DNA from: Methanoplanus endosymbiosus
GTDB taxonomy: Archaea; Halobacteriota; Methanomicrobia; Methanomicrobiales; Methanomicrobiaceae
NCBI RefSeq assembly: GCF_024662215.1
Contig: NZ_CP096115.1
Location: 2,294,001-2,358,000, forward strand
Direction: 5' to 3'
DNA: 64,000 nucleotides
Within the stretch, counting starts at the first letter, position 1, and each line of letters opens with the position of its first letter. The notes beneath the pieces were generated by a model. That model ran no database searches, was not told the DNA's origin, and saw nothing but the letters and a program-made list of their open reading frames with translations. Below, in pieces: positions 1-9,142 of the stretch. The position numbers and the translations under genes were made by a program.

Positions 1-87
1 TCTGTCTTCCCTCGTGCAATGGGCAGAGCAACTCCAAAATATGCGGACTCCGTAAATATTGAGATCGTTGTCAGAGAGGTGGAGTAA
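1..87 (+). CDS. rplV: 50S ribosomal protein L22 (C-terminal fragment)
   Basis: The window opens inside this gene; only the last 28 residues and the TAA stop are present. The visible tail contains PRAMGRATPK, the conserved basic loop end of L22 that lines the peptide exit tunnel. Its stop overlaps the start of rpsC (TAATG), as expected in the archaeal S19-L22-S3 order. The 5' part lies outside the window, so this is a window truncation and not a broken gene. Confidence 0.93.
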   Translation, partial: SVFPRAMGRATPKYADSVNIEIVVREVE

Positions 88-815
88 TGGCAGTAGAGAA
101 GAGATTTGTTGAAGATGGTGTTCGCACTGCACGTGTCGAGAAGTTTCTTGTAAAAGAGCTTAAGAGAGCAGGATACGGCGGCACTGATATTGTCAGGACA
201 CCTCTTGGTACACAGGTCACAATTTATGCTGAAAAACCGGGAATTGTTATCGGAAAGGGTGGAAAGGTAGTTCGTGAACTTACTTCCACACTTCAGCATG
301 ATTACGGCATTGAATCACCTCAGATTGAGGTTCAGCAGGTTGAAAATCCATCCTTCAATGCACAGATTATGGCTGAAAGGCTTGCAAATTCACTTGAACG
401 CGGCTGGTATTTCAGAAAGGCCGGTTCAAGCATCATGCGCCGTATAATGGAATCCGGAGCACTTGGCTGTGAGGTTATAACTTCAGGAAAACTTACAGGT
501 TCACGTGCACGTGTCCAGAAGTTTACAGAAGGGTACATCAAACATTCCGGTGAACCAAGCGAGACAATTGTTGAGCATGGTTTTGCAATTGCAGTCAAAA
601 AACTTGGCTGTATCGGATGTTCTGTCAAAATTGTTCCTCCGGGTGCAATTCTTCCCGACCACTTTGAAGTAATTGAGCCGGAATTAGTTCCGGAACCTGT
701 CAAAGAAACTTCAGAGCCGGTCCCTGAAGAGATCTCATCTGAAGAAGAATATGGACTTGAGACTGATGAAGAGATGGAAGCCACAGAGGATGTTCCGGTA
801 GAGGAGGATCTCTAA
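87..815 (+). CDS. rpsC: 30S ribosomal protein S3
   Basis: Small-subunit protein at the mRNA entry channel, 242 residues. An N-terminal KH domain with the GKGGKVVREL loop (about residues 56-66) is followed by the S3 C-terminal domain (about 95-185) and a very acidic tail (about 195-242), a common archaeal S3 extension. The ATG overlaps the L22 stop and the gene abuts L29 directly, which indicates translational coupling within the ribosomal operon. Confidence 0.98.
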   Translation: MAVEKRFVEDGVRTARVEKFLVKELKRAGYGGTDIVRTPLGTQVTIYAEKPGIVIGKGGKVVRELTSTLQHDYGIESPQIEVQQVENPSFNAQIMAERLANSLERGWYFRKAGSSIMRRIMESGALGCEVITSGKLTGSRARVQKFTEGYIKHSGEPSETIVEHGFAIAVKKLGCIGCSVKIVPPGAILPDHFEVIEPELVPEPVKETSEPVPEEISSEEEYGLETDEEMEATEDVPVEEDL

Positions 816-1022
816 ATGGCAATATTTCGTGCATCAGAAGTTGCGCAGCTCAGTGATGTAGAACTGGCTGAACAGCTTTCAAAACTTGAACTGGAGCATG
901 TCGAGAATCTCGGCAAGGTCAGCGCCGGCGGTGCACCCGATAATCCGGGACGTATCCGTGAGATCAGGCGCACTGTAGCCAGGATCAAGACAGAGCAGAA
1001 CAAAAGGAGAAATGAGGCTTGA
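816..1022 (+). CDS. rpmC: 50S ribosomal protein L29
   Basis: Short helical hairpin protein (68 residues) that binds 23S rRNA near the exit tunnel and contacts the SRP docking site. It has the L29 pattern of a first helix with ELxEQLxKLELE and a C-terminal RIREIRRTVARIKT helix. The ATG follows the rpsC stop with no gap, and the end overlaps the TTG start of the RNase P protein gene. Confidence 0.96.
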   Translation: MAIFRASEVAQLSDVELAEQLSKLELEHVENLGKVSAGGAPDNPGRIREIRRTVARIKTEQNKRRNEA

Positions 1023-1300
1023 TTAATCCGGGTAATGTGTGCAGGCATGAACTCACCGGCCTTGCTGTTAAGGTTGAATCCTCAACCAACAGTTTTCAGA
1101 ATGATATCTCCGGCCGGATTGTTGATGAAACAAAAAACATGCTTGTAATACATACCGGAACAGGTCTCAGAAAAGTGCAGAAGATAGGGGCTGTGTTTCA
1201 GATCCACCTCCCAGATGATACCCGGTTAAGGGTTGATGGTTCGGTGCTCGCTTCGCAGCCTGAAAAACGTATCAGTATGCGAATTAAAAATCCGAGGTAA
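1019..1300 (+). CDS. rnp1: Ribonuclease P protein component 1 (Rpp29/Pop4 family)
   Basis: Protein subunit of archaeal RNase P, which matures tRNA 5' ends; 93 residues, the usual archaeal size. The Sm-like beta-barrel core is seen in the segments [13 protein letters not shown] and [14 protein letters not shown]. It starts at TTG (1019), overlapping the L29 TGA stop by 3 nt, a standard position between L29 and S17 in euryarchaeal operons. The TTG start is favoured because no ATG lies near the conserved N-terminus. Confidence 0.95.
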   Translation: MINPGNVCRHELTGLAVKVESSTNSFQNDISGRIVDETKNMLVIHTGTGLRKVQKIGAVFQIHLPDDTRLRVDGSVLASQPEKRISMRIKNPR

Positions 1301-1302
1301 AT

Positions 1303-1629
1303 ATGGCTAAAAATACAGGGTTAAACGTCGCTGTTCCTGAAAAGGAATGTAACGACGTAAACTGTCCATTCCACGGCACTTTGCCAGTACGCGGCCAGGT
1401 GATTACCGGCAAAGTCGTGAGTGACAAAATGCAGGGATCTGTTGTAATTGCAAGAGATTATCTGCACTACGTGAAGAAGTACAAGCGTTATGAAAAACGT
1501 TCTTCAAAGATTCACGCACACAACCCTTCTTGTCTTGGCGTAAAAGTCGGCGATACAGTAAAGATCGCTGAATGCAGGCCAATTTCAAAGACAAAGAAAT
1601 TTGTTGTTGTAGAGGTGTCTGAAGAATGA
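1303..1629 (+). CDS. rpsQ: 30S ribosomal protein S17
   Basis: Early-assembly 16S rRNA-binding OB-fold protein, 108 residues in the longer archaeal/eukaryal S11e-like form. The N-terminal extension has [10 protein letters not shown] and the core shows [13 protein letters not shown] and [27 protein letters not shown] ribosome-binding site at 1294-1298 overlaps the end of rnp1 and precedes the ATG. The stop overlaps the L14 ATG (ATGA). Confidence 0.97.
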   Translation: MAKNTGLNVAVPEKECNDVNCPFHGTLPVRGQVITGKVVSDKMQGSVVIARDYLHYVKKYKRYEKRSSKIHAHNPSCLGVKVGDTVKIAECRPISKTKKFVVVEVSEE

Positions 1630-2024
1630 AAGCAAAGCAGTCCAGAGTGCCAAGGGCACTTGCCACGGGCTCCAGGATGACATGCGCTGACAATACAGGT
1701 GCCCGTCAGGTACAGATTATATCTGTTGACAGGTATCATGGTGTCAAAAACCGTCAGCCAAAACTTGGTCTTGGCGATATGGCAACAGTTTCTGTCAAGA
1801 AGGGATCTCCTGAGATGCGCCGCAAGCTTGAAAAAGCGGTTGTTATCAGACAGAGTAAAGAGATAAGAAGAATAAACGGCCTCCGCCTATCCTTTGAGGA
1901 CAATGCAATGGTAATTACAAACGAACGTGGCGAACCTAAGGGCACTGAGATTAAGGGTCCTGTAGCACGTGAAGTTGCAGAGCGTTTCCCAAAGATCGGC
2001 TCAATGGCTACAATTATTGTCTGA
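1626..2024 (+). CDS. rplN: 50S ribosomal protein L14
   Basis: Intersubunit-bridge protein of the large subunit, 132 residues. The signature [16 protein letters not shown] near residues 19-34 and the [13 protein letters not shown] segment are diagnostic of archaeal L14. The ATG overlaps the S17 stop by 4 nt (1626-1629). It is followed after 10 nt by L24. Confidence 0.97.
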   Translation: MKAKQSRVPRALATGSRMTCADNTGARQVQIISVDRYHGVKNRQPKLGLGDMATVSVKKGSPEMRRKLEKAVVIRQSKEIRRINGLRLSFEDNAMVITNERGEPKGTEIKGPVAREVAERFPKIGSMATIIV

Positions 2025-2034
2025 GGTGTGCTGA

Positions 2035-2400
2035 ATGGTAAGAATTTCTAGTACTCAGCCCAGGAAACAGCGCAAAGCACGCTACAATGCAAAGCTTCAC
2101 CAGCTTGGCAAATTCCTGAATGCACCACTGTCATCTGAACTCCGTGAAAAATATGGCAGAAGATCCTTCAGAATTGTTGAAGGTGACACTGTTAAAGTAA
2201 CACGCGGTGATTTCAAAGGCGATGAAGGCATAATTGATGGCGTAAACCTTGAGAAAGGAACAGTCCTTGTCCACGGAGTAACTTCTACAAAAGTGGACGG
2301 CACTGAAGTTCCAAGACCGGTTTATGCTTCAAATGTTCAGATTGTCAAACTGAATCTCAACGATAAAATCCGCCAGGAGAGACTGGAGGCGAAGAAGTAA
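2035..2400 (+). CDS. rplX: 50S ribosomal protein L24
   Basis: Assembly-initiator protein of the large subunit, 121 residues, archaeal L26e-like. It has an N-terminal basic stretch (QPRKQRKARYNAKLHQ) and a KOW motif, VKVTRGDFKGDEGIIDGV (about residues 52-69). The stop TAA shares its last base with the ATG of S4e (TAATG). Confidence 0.97.
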   Translation: MVRISSTQPRKQRKARYNAKLHQLGKFLNAPLSSELREKYGRRSFRIVEGDTVKVTRGDFKGDEGIIDGVNLEKGTVLVHGVTSTKVDGTEVPRPVYASNVQIVKLNLNDKIRQERLEAKK

Positions 2401-3128
2401 TGTCAAACCATCTTAAAAGATTAAATTCACCTTCCGGATGGCGTATTCCCAAAAAGACAAACACGTTTGTAAAGAAGACCGCACCGGGACCACACAACAG
2501 TCATGCTATGCCTGTAGCTGTCTGGCTCAGGGACCACACAGGTCTTGCAAACAATGTCAAGGAAGTTAAGAAGATTCTTACAGAGCGTTCCTTAATTGTG
2601 AATGGCAGTCCATGCACCGACTCAAAGATGGGTATTGGTGTCTTTGACATTATCTCAATTCCAAAGACCGGAAAGCACTACCGTATCCTTCGCAACAAGA
2701 AGGGCGACTACGTTTCCGTTGAAATTACAGAGGAAGCCTCAAAATCACGTCTATGTAAGATTGCAGACAAGACCATTGTCAAAGGCGGAAAGATTCAGCT
2801 GAATCTCAGATACGGCGCTAATGTAATTGTTGATACTCAGGAATACAATCCAAAGGATTCAATTGTCTTAAGCCTTGAACCTGAAACACGCTTTGAAGTT
2901 GTTGGTCATTTTCCGTTTGCAGTTGGCAGCGTTGCAATGATCATAGGCGGTAAGCATTCAGGTAAGGTTGGCAAAATAGCTGAGATTGTCACAGTTCCGG
3001 GAAGCATTCCTAACAGGATTTACCTGACTGAGGAGAAGACAGGTGAAGCATTTGACACAATCGAGGACTATGTCTTCATTGTGGGCAAAGATGAATCGGC
3101 AGTATCTGTATGGGGGATTGAAGAATGA
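2400..3128 (+). CDS. rps4e: 30S ribosomal protein S4e
   Basis: Archaeal/eukaryal-specific small-subunit protein, 242 residues. It begins with the typical HLKRLNSPSGWRIPKK segment, then an S4-like RNA-binding motif (VKEVKKILTERSLIVNG), the central S4e domain and a C-terminal KOW motif (IIGGKHSGKVGKIAEI, about residues 181-196). It is translationally coupled to L24 upstream and L5 downstream. Confidence 0.97.
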   Translation: MSNHLKRLNSPSGWRIPKKTNTFVKKTAPGPHNSHAMPVAVWLRDHTGLANNVKEVKKILTERSLIVNGSPCTDSKMGIGVFDIISIPKTGKHYRILRNKKGDYVSVEITEEASKSRLCKIADKTIVKGGKIQLNLRYGANVIVDTQEYNPKDSIVLSLEPETRFEVVGHFPFAVGSVAMIIGGKHSGKVGKIAEIVTVPGSIPNRIYLTEEKTGEAFDTIEDYVFIVGKDESAVSVWGIEE

Positions 3129-3631
3129 ACCCAATGCAGGAAGTCTGTGTTGACAAAGTTGTTGTCCACATGGGTGTTGGAGAGTCCGGTGACAAATTAA
3201 TGAAAGCTGAGACTATCATCTCAGAGATCACCGGTCAGAAGACTGTCAGGACAGTTGCAAAGAGAACCCAGCCTGCTTTTGGAATCAGAAAAGGACAGGC
3301 AATCGGCTGCAAAGTATTCCTCAGGGGAGAAAAAGCTGAAGAGGTTGTAAGAACAGCTCTTGATATCATTGAAAAGAAGCTTTATGCAGGGCAGTTTGAT
3401 AAAACAGGCAATGTATCTTTTGGTATTGAGGAGCACACCGATTTTCCGGGCCAGAGCTACGATCCAATGATCGGTATCTATGGAATGGATATAACAGTCA
3501 TTCTTGAGAGGAGAGGTGTACGTATCAGCCGCAGAAGCATTGAGAGAAAGAAACTTCCGGCAGCTCAGAGAGTTTCACGTGAAGATGCTATCAAATTCAT
3601 GGCAGACAGGTTTCAGGTGGAGGTGCAGTAA
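3125..3631 (+). CDS. rplE: 50S ribosomal protein L5
   Basis: 5S rRNA-binding central-protuberance protein, 168 residues. Diagnostic segments are [12 protein letters not shown], a [15 protein letters not shown] loop near residues 39-55 and [18 protein letters not shown]. The ATG overlaps the S4e TGA stop. The zinc-ribbon S14 gene begins two bases after its stop. Confidence 0.97.
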   Translation: MNPMQEVCVDKVVVHMGVGESGDKLMKAETIISEITGQKTVRTVAKRTQPAFGIRKGQAIGCKVFLRGEKAEEVVRTALDIIEKKLYAGQFDKTGNVSFGIEEHTDFPGQSYDPMIGIYGMDITVILERRGVRISRRSIERKKLPAAQRVSREDAIKFMADRFQVEVQ

Positions 3632-3633
3632 TT

Positions 3634-3810
3634 ATGGCACAGAATAAGAATGCAAACCAGGAAGAATCCACAAAGAAGTTTGGCCGTGGCGCAAATGTAT
3701 GCCAGATGTGCGGAAGAAAACAGGGACTTGTCCGCAGATACAATATCTGGCTTTGCAGACAGTGCTTCCGTGAGAACGCAGCAAAGATCGGGTTTAAGAA
3801 GCTCAATTAA
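3634..3810 (+). CDS. rpsN: 30S ribosomal protein S14 (zinc-binding form)
   Basis: A 58-residue protein in the conserved slot between L5 and S8. It carries the zinc ribbon Cys23-x2-Cys26 and Cys41-x2-Cys44 (CQMCGRKQG and [10 protein letters not shown]) and ends with the family-typical GFKKLN. S14 sits in the small-subunit head. The ATG is two bases after the L5 stop, and GGAGGTG at 3618-3624 can serve as ribosome-binding site. Confidence 0.95.
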   Translation: MAQNKNANQEESTKKFGRGANVCQMCGRKQGLVRRYNIWLCRQCFRENAAKIGFKKLN

Positions 3811-3824
3811 ATGAGGTGTTTAAA

Positions 3825-4217
3825 TTGACAAAACTAAATCCAATTGCTGATGCAATGAGTACAATCAAGAACGCTTCTGATGTAGGCAAGACATTCTGTA
3901 TTGTTGAACCTGCCGCAAAGCTCATTGGATCAATGCTCGGCATTATGAAGGAAGAAGGTTACATCGAAGGATTTGAACTTATTGACGACGGAAGAGGCGG
4001 ACAGTTCAGAATCTCACTCAATGGTAATATCAATAAGTGTGGTTCAATCACTCCACGTTTCACCGTTAAAACCGATGAAATAGAAGAATGGGAAACCAGA
4101 TATCTTCCTGCAAAGAACTTTGGAATACTTATCCTGACAACTTCAAAAGGTGTCATCTCCCATGAGACGGCACGTCACGAGGGTGTCGGCGGTGAGCTTC
4201 TCGGATATGTGTATTAG
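3825..4217 (+). CDS. rpsH: 30S ribosomal protein S8
   Basis: Central-domain 16S rRNA-binding protein, 130 residues from the TTG at 3825. That start places [12 protein letters not shown] at the normal archaeal N-terminus and puts GAGGTG (3813-3818) seven bases upstream. An in-frame GTG at 3816 would consume the ribosome-binding site, so it is disfavoured. The C-terminal signature [20 protein letters not shown] is intact. Confidence 0.95.
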   Translation: MTKLNPIADAMSTIKNASDVGKTFCIVEPAAKLIGSMLGIMKEEGYIEGFELIDDGRGGQFRISLNGNINKCGSITPRFTVKTDEIEEWETRYLPAKNFGILILTTSKGVISHETARHEGVGGELLGYVY

Positions 4218-4231
4218 GTGGTGCGTACATA

Positions 4232-4756
4232 ATGGTAACAGAAAAAAGAATTCAGGTTCCTGATGGCGTAAACGCTGAAGTCAGAGGTTCAACTCTTGTA
4301 ATTTCAGGGCCAAAAGGCACTCTTGAAAGGAATCTGCACTATCCGGGTATAGCTCTCAGGGTTGAAGACGGTGAATTTGTCGCTTCAACTGAATCCACAA
4401 GGAAGAAGATCTATGCAATGCTTGGAACATTTGTTGCACATGCAGGAAATATGTGTAAAGGTGTCCAGGAAGAGTATGTGTACCGCTTAAAGGTAATATA
4501 CAACCACTTTCCGATTCAGCTTAAGCAGAGCAAGGATATGCTTGAGATCGTAAATTTCCTCGGAGAAAAGGAAGCAAGATATGCAGCTATTCCTGAAGGA
4601 GTTTCCATGAAGATTGATGGAGATGAAATTACACTCTCCGGAATTAATAAGGAACTTGTCGGCATTAGTGCATCAAGAATAGAGAAAGCAACAAAGGTCC
4701 GTGGACGTGATAACCGCGTTTTCCAGGACGGAATTTACATTGTTGAAAAGGCGTGA
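4232..4756 (+). CDS. rplF: 50S ribosomal protein L6
   Basis: Large-subunit protein near the GTPase-associated region, 174 residues, with two related alpha/beta domains. It shows VIYNHFPIQLKQSKDMLEI at the domain junction and the C-terminal IEKATKVRGRDNRVFQDGIY typical of archaeal L6 (L9e). GGTGGTG at 4217-4223 lies 8 nt before the ATG. L32e follows after 5 nt. Confidence 0.97.
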   Translation: MVTEKRIQVPDGVNAEVRGSTLVISGPKGTLERNLHYPGIALRVEDGEFVASTESTRKKIYAMLGTFVAHAGNMCKGVQEEYVYRLKVIYNHFPIQLKQSKDMLEIVNFLGEKEARYAAIPEGVSMKIDGDEITLSGINKELVGISASRIEKATKVRGRDNRVFQDGIYIVEKA

Positions 4757-4761
4757 GATAA

Positions 4762-5193
4762 ATGGCTGACGAAAAGATTAGACTTATTCGGGCACGCAAT
4801 TCCCAGCGTGCAACCTTCAAGCGCCAGGGCCTTTCCCGTAAGAAGAAACTTGAGGACACATGGAGAAGACCTCGTGGTCTTCAGAGCAAGCAGAGAAGAC
4901 AGTACAAGGCAAAAGGCCGTCACCCGCAGCCTGGATTCGGCAGCCCAAAAGCTGTACGTTTCATGCACCCAAGCGGATATGAAGATGTACTGGTTCACAA
5001 TCCTGCTGACATTGAGGGACTCAACCCTGAAGTTCAGGCATTAAGGATTGCCGGCACAGTTGGAAACAAAAAGCGTGCTGCAATTCAGGAAAAAGCTGAA
5101 GGCCTTGGATTTAAGATTCTCAACCCTAAGGTGATCAATGCTCCTGTAGAGGATGTTGAAGAATCTGTAGAGGAGGCGGAAGACGATGAGTGA
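4762..5193 (+). CDS. rpl32e: 50S ribosomal protein L32e
   Basis: Archaeal/eukaryal-specific large-subunit protein, 143 residues. Core motifs are [19 protein letters not shown] and [19 protein letters not shown] (about residues 30-80), followed by an acidic tail rich in Glu and Val. The final 8 nt overlap the L19e gene. Confidence 0.97.
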   Translation: MADEKIRLIRARNSQRATFKRQGLSRKKKLEDTWRRPRGLQSKQRRQYKAKGRHPQPGFGSPKAVRFMHPSGYEDVLVHNPADIEGLNPEVQALRIAGTVGNKKRAAIQEKAEGLGFKILNPKVINAPVEDVEESVEEAEDDE

Positions 5194-5638
5194 TCTGAGG
5201 AATCAGAAGCGCATCGCTGCCGCTGTAATGAAGTGTGGTGTGAACCGCGTAAAGCTCGATTCAGAGCGCTCAGAAGATATCAGTAATGCAATCTCGCGTG
5301 AGGATATCAGAGGGCTTATTGATGAGGGCGCAATTGTTGCAAAACCTGTCAAAGGTGTAAGCCGCGGCAGGGCAAGGGCACTGACGGCCAAGCGTTCATA
5401 TGGTCACAGAAAAGGACACGGACATCGTAAAGGTGCAAAAGGTGCACGTACTCCGTCCAAGAGAGAATGGATTAAGAAGATCCGTGCAATCAGAAGAGAA
5501 CTTCGCGTAATGCGTGACGAAAGTCAGATTGACGCTCATCTTTACAGAATAATGTACAGAAAAGCTTCCGGTGGACAGTTCAGAAATGTCGCCCACATGA
5601 AGGCTCAGCTTGAGCAGATTTCGGGGAGGATGAACTAA
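5186..5638 (+). CDS. rpl19e: 50S ribosomal protein L19e
   Basis: Archaeal/eukaryal-specific protein with long basic helices that bridge the subunits, 150 residues. It opens with [16 protein letters not shown] and has the [20 protein letters not shown] basic linker (about residues 57-76). It overlaps the end of L32e by 8 nt and abuts the L18 ATG. Confidence 0.97.
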   Translation: MSDLRNQKRIAAAVMKCGVNRVKLDSERSEDISNAISREDIRGLIDEGAIVAKPVKGVSRGRARALTAKRSYGHRKGHGHRKGAKGARTPSKREWIKKIRAIRRELRVMRDESQIDAHLYRIMYRKASGGQFRNVAHMKAQLEQISGRMN

Positions 5639-6166
5639 ATGGCAACCGGACCAAGATATTTTGTTACGTTCCGCAGGAGAAGGGAAGGTAAGACAGATTA
5701 TTACAAACGTTCAAAGCTTGTTGTTTCAGGCAAACCACGTATGGTGGTTCGCATTACAAATAAGCAGGTAATCTGTCAGCTCGTTGAAGCAGGTCTTGAG
5801 GGTGACAGAACTCTCGTAGCTGCATATTCGGGCGAACTTGAGAAATTTGGATATAAGGGTTACAGTGGCAACACACCAGCAGCATATCTTACAGGAATGC
5901 TCTTCGCAGTAAAGGCATTCAATGCCGGATACGAAGAAGCAATTCTGGATATAGGTCTTCACCGTGCAAAACACGGTGCAAAGGTCTTTGCTGCACTTAA
6001 GGGTGCTGTGGCTGCCGGACTAAATGTACCGCACGGAGAAGAGATTCTTCCGGATGACGACAGGGTAAAGGGCGTTCATATCGCAGCATATCAGCCTGAA
6101 AAGGCAGGCGACCTTGCAGAAAATGTCGAAGCGGCTGAAGATGCAATAATGAAGGAGCTGAAATAA
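5639..6166 (+). CDS. rplR: 50S ribosomal protein L18
   Basis: 5S rRNA-binding protein (archaeal L5e-like), 175 residues. Motifs are [20 protein letters not shown] at the N-terminus, [11 protein letters not shown] and [20 protein letters not shown]. The start is immediately after the L19e stop, and the stop shares a base with the S5 start (TAATG). Confidence 0.97.
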   Translation: MATGPRYFVTFRRRREGKTDYYKRSKLVVSGKPRMVVRITNKQVICQLVEAGLEGDRTLVAAYSGELEKFGYKGYSGNTPAAYLTGMLFAVKAFNAGYEEAILDIGLHRAKHGAKVFAALKGAVAAGLNVPHGEEILPDDDRVKGVHIAAYQPEKAGDLAENVEAAEDAIMKELK

Positions 6167-6786
6167 TGGCCTATGAACAGGAAGTATGGATTCCTCTCAC
6201 TGGTCTTGGTAAACAGGTTTTAGCCGGAGAGTTTTCAAGTCTTGAAGCAATTCTTGAAGGTGGCAGGCCAATTAAGGAACCTCAGATTGTTGACTACTTC
6301 CTCCCTGATCTTGAGGATGAAGTTCTCGATATTAATATGGTTCAGAGGATGACAGACAGTGGAAGGCGTGTAAAATTCCGCTGTGCTGTAGTTGTCGGAA
6401 ACCGCAACGGATATATCGGCTTTGGCCAGGGTAAGGATGCCCAGGTCGGCAATGCAATTAAAAAGGCAATTGCCAATGCAAAGCTCAATATTATCAAAGT
6501 CAAGAGAGGCTGTGGCAGCTGGGAATGCGCATGTGGACAGGGTCACTCCATTCCTGTGCGTGTTACAGGAAGGGCTGGCAGTGTAAAGGTAAACCTTCTG
6601 CCTGCACCACAGGGTATCGGTCTTGTTACCGGTGACATCGGAAAGAAAGTGCTCGAACTTGCCGGAATTAAGGATGTCTGGACATCGTCAAGCGGACAGA
6701 CCAGGACAACAATTAATTTCGCCAAAGCAACATTTGATGCACTTAAGCAGGCAAATCTTATCAGAACCGACGGAGGTTCACGCTAA
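6166..6786 (+). CDS. rpsE: 30S ribosomal protein S5
   Basis: Decoding-fidelity protein, 206 residues. The S5 double-stranded RNA-binding domain is seen in [20 protein letters not shown] (about residues 66-85), followed by [18 protein letters not shown] and the C-terminal [20 protein letters not shown]. It is one-base coupled to L18 and to L30. Confidence 0.97.
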   Translation: MAYEQEVWIPLTGLGKQVLAGEFSSLEAILEGGRPIKEPQIVDYFLPDLEDEVLDINMVQRMTDSGRRVKFRCAVVVGNRNGYIGFGQGKDAQVGNAIKKAIANAKLNIIKVKRGCGSWECACGQGHSIPVRVTGRAGSVKVNLLPAPQGIGLVTGDIGKKVLELAGIKDVWTSSSGQTRTTINFAKATFDALKQANLIRTDGGSR

Positions 6787-7247
6787 TGTATTTCGTTGTG
6801 CAGGTTCGCGGTGTTGTAAACGCCCGAAAGGAAATTAAGGACACCCTTAAGATGCTTCGTCTGCATCATGTCAACCACTGTGTCATTTTACCTGAAACTC
6901 CGGCATACATGGGTATGATCAGGAAGGTAAAGGACTATGTTGCATATGGTCAGGCAGATGCCGGTGTTCTTGCAACACTTCTCACTAACCGTGGCCGCCT
7001 TTCAGCAGACGGTAAGCTTACAGATGAGTATGTGAAGGAGAACTCCGACTTTGCAGATATTGCTTCCTTTGCAGAGGCAGTCTGTGCCGGTGAAGCAAAA
7101 CTGACTGATGTTCCGGATTTAAAACCGGTTCTCCGTCTCCACCCGCCCAGAAAGGGATACAAGTCCATAAAGCGCACATACCAGCAGGGTGGTGCTCTTG
7201 GAAATTACGGAAGTGAGATCAACGGACTTCTCTACAGAATGAGGTGA
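6786..7247 (+). CDS. rpmD: 50S ribosomal protein L30
   Basis: Large-subunit protein of the longer archaeal L7e-like type (153 residues). It opens with [20 protein letters not shown] and has [20 protein letters not shown]. The extra C-terminal region includes [20 protein letters not shown]. Start and stop overlap the neighbouring genes by one to a few bases. Confidence 0.96.
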   Translation: MYFVVQVRGVVNARKEIKDTLKMLRLHHVNHCVILPETPAYMGMIRKVKDYVAYGQADAGVLATLLTNRGRLSADGKLTDEYVKENSDFADIASFAEAVCAGEAKLTDVPDLKPVLRLHPPRKGYKSIKRTYQQGGALGNYGSEINGLLYRMR

Positions 7248-7252
7248 ATTTG

Positions 7253-7678
7253 ATGCCGGTAAATAAAAGATCAAAGTACCGTGGTTCACGCACATGTGGC
7301 GGCGGTACCCATAAAAACCGCCGTGGTGCAGGAAATCGCGGAGGAAAAGGACGTGCAGGTCACAGAGACCACAGGTTTACACATTTCCTTTTGCTCGGTG
7401 AGGTTCACAATGGAAAGCACGGTTTTGTAAGTAAGAATAAAGTGGCAGCAAATGTGATTGATGTCGGCGACCTTGACCAGCTGGTTGACTCCCTTATTTC
7501 AAAGGGACTTGCAGCCATGCAGGACGATGTTGTCGTGATTGATGCCGGACAAATAGGAATTGATAAAATACTTGGCGGCGGAAAGATTAATCATAAAATG
7601 AATATTACTGCTCCTGCATTCTCCGAGAGTGCAAGGGCAAAAATCGAAGAGAATGGTGGTCAGGCTCTGACTGCCTGA
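7253..7678 (+). CDS. rplO: 50S ribosomal protein L15
   Basis: Large-subunit assembly protein, 141 residues from ATG 7253. The glycine/arginine-rich N-terminus (KYRGSRTCGGGTHKNRRGAG) wraps rRNA, and the C-terminal L18e/L15 domain ends in ITAPAFSESARAKIEENGG. ATG 7253 is chosen because GAGGTG (7241-7246) lies six bases upstream; the in-frame GTG at 7244 is part of that site. The gene is followed by a nine-T run before secY. Confidence 0.95.
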   Translation: MPVNKRSKYRGSRTCGGGTHKNRRGAGNRGGKGRAGHRDHRFTHFLLLGEVHNGKHGFVSKNKVAANVIDVGDLDQLVDSLISKGLAAMQDDVVVIDAGQIGIDKILGGGKINHKMNITAPAFSESARAKIEENGGQALTA

Positions 7679-7679
7679 T

Positions 7680-7689
7680 CTTTTTTTTT
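7680..7689 (+). terminator. Oligo-T tract between rplO and secY
   Basis: Nine consecutive T residues follow the L15 stop and end one base before the GGTGA ribosome-binding site of secY. Oligo-T runs are the usual intrinsic terminators in archaea, so this could partly terminate or attenuate transcription from the ribosomal operon into secY. Activity is not shown by sequence alone. Confidence 0.45.
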
Positions 7690-7701
7690 GGTGAACCATA
7701 T

Positions 7702-9135
7702 ATGGGAGCGATGCTGGATCGAATGGAGCCGCTTCTGGCAGCAATGCCGGCTGTCAGAGCACCAGAAGGGCATGTCCACTTCAAAAATAAAGTTTTGTGG
7801 ACATTAGCTGTTCTGATATTGTATTTTTTATTAACAAATGTTCAGATATTTGGTCTGAGTCCTGAATCTCAGGACTGGCTTGGAATGTACCGTGCTCTTC
7901 TTGCTGGTGCAAGTGGGTCACTGGTCCATCTGGGTATCGGGCCGATTGTCACAGCATCAATTGTCCTCCAGCTCTTAAACGGTGCAGATCTTCTGGGCAT
8001 CAATACATCTGACACCCGTGGGCAGGTTATGTACATGGGTCTTCAGAAACTGATGATCTTTGTGATGATTGTGCTTGAAGCTGCTCCAAACGTGGTAGGC
8101 GGCTTTCTGAGACCTGATCCTGCAATAGCTATGCAGCTCTTCGGCGGAAGTATGATGATTGTTACAATTCTGATATTTCTGCAGTTGTGCATGGGAGGGG
8201 TACTGATATTTCTGATGGATGAAGTCGTCACAAAATGGGGTGTCGGGTCAGGAGTTGGTCTGTTTATCGTTGCCGGTGTTTCACAGGGTCTGATAAACGG
8301 TTTCCTGAACTGGTCCCCTGTAAATGACGCTTATCCTATTGGATTCTTCCCAAGGTTATTTGCAGTGATTGCTGATGGTGCTAATTTCATTGAATATTTC
8401 GGGCTTGAAATTCTTGCTCTGCTGACAACAATATTCATATTCGGACTTGTTGTATATGCAGAATCCACAAGAATTGAGATCCCGCTTGCACATTCGGCTG
8501 TGAGGGGTGCAAGAGGAAGATTCCCTGTCAAGCTTATATATGCCAGTGTTCTTCCGATGATTCTTGTCCGTGTTCTTCAGGCAAACTGGCAGATGGTTGG
8601 CCTTTTCCTGAATAATATCGGTATCACATTCCTTGGTAAGTTTGACGGCCAGACTCCGGTTGACGGAATCATGTATGTGACTGCTCCGATTAATGCCCCG
8701 ACTGACTGGATGTGGTGGCTGTCTGATCTCGGTCATCCAGTATGGGAAGTTCTATTGCGTATGGGAATAGATTTCTTTATAATGGTGGTCGGAGGTGCGA
8801 TCTTTGCTCTCTTCTGGGTAAAGACTGCTGGACTTGATTCACCACATGTCGCAAGACAGATTCAGAGAAGCGGAATGCATATCCCCGGCTACAGGCGCAA
8901 TGAACAGGTTCTTGTAAAATACCTCGACAGGTACATCCCCCGTGTAACTGTTATCGGCGGTATTGCTGTCGGTCTGCTCAGTATCCTTGCCAATTATCTT
9001 GGTGTTATTGGTGCTGTAGGAGGTACAGGACTTCTTCTTACTGTCAGTATTGTTTACAGGCTGTATGAAGAGATTGCAAGTGAGCAGATTATGGAGATGT
9101 ATCCGTTTATGAGGGGATTCTTCGGAAAGGAGTGA
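7702..9135 (+). CDS. secY: Preprotein translocase subunit SecY
   Basis: Central channel subunit of the Sec translocon, 477 residues with about ten hydrophobic membrane segments. Family features include the plug region GPIVTASIVLQLL near residues 80-92, VGSGVGLFIVAGVSQG, and the cytosolic loops ESTRIEIPLAHSAVRGARG and GYRRNEQVLVKYLDRYIP. The start is ATG 7702, seven bases after GGTGA. It lies just after L15, the conserved position in archaea and bacteria. Confidence 0.97.
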   Translation: MGAMLDRMEPLLAAMPAVRAPEGHVHFKNKVLWTLAVLILYFLLTNVQIFGLSPESQDWLGMYRALLAGASGSLVHLGIGPIVTASIVLQLLNGADLLGINTSDTRGQVMYMGLQKLMIFVMIVLEAAPNVVGGFLRPDPAIAMQLFGGSMMIVTILIFLQLCMGGVLIFLMDEVVTKWGVGSGVGLFIVAGVSQGLINGFLNWSPVNDAYPIGFFPRLFAVIADGANFIEYFGLEILALLTTIFIFGLVVYAESTRIEIPLAHSAVRGARGRFPVKLIYASVLPMILVRVLQANWQMVGLFLNNIGITFLGKFDGQTPVDGIMYVTAPINAPTDWMWWLSDLGHPVWEVLLRMGIDFFIMVVGGAIFALFWVKTAGLDSPHVARQIQRSGMHIPGYRRNEQVLVKYLDRYIPRVTVIGGIAVGLLSILANYLGVIGAVGGTGLLLTVSIVYRLYEEIASEQIMEMYPFMRGFFGKE

Positions 9136-9142
9136 ACTGGTT

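Noticed and set aside
332-784. Long minus-strand open frames opposite ribosomal genes
   Set aside because: They are antisense shadows of clearly conserved plus-strand genes with no independent features.
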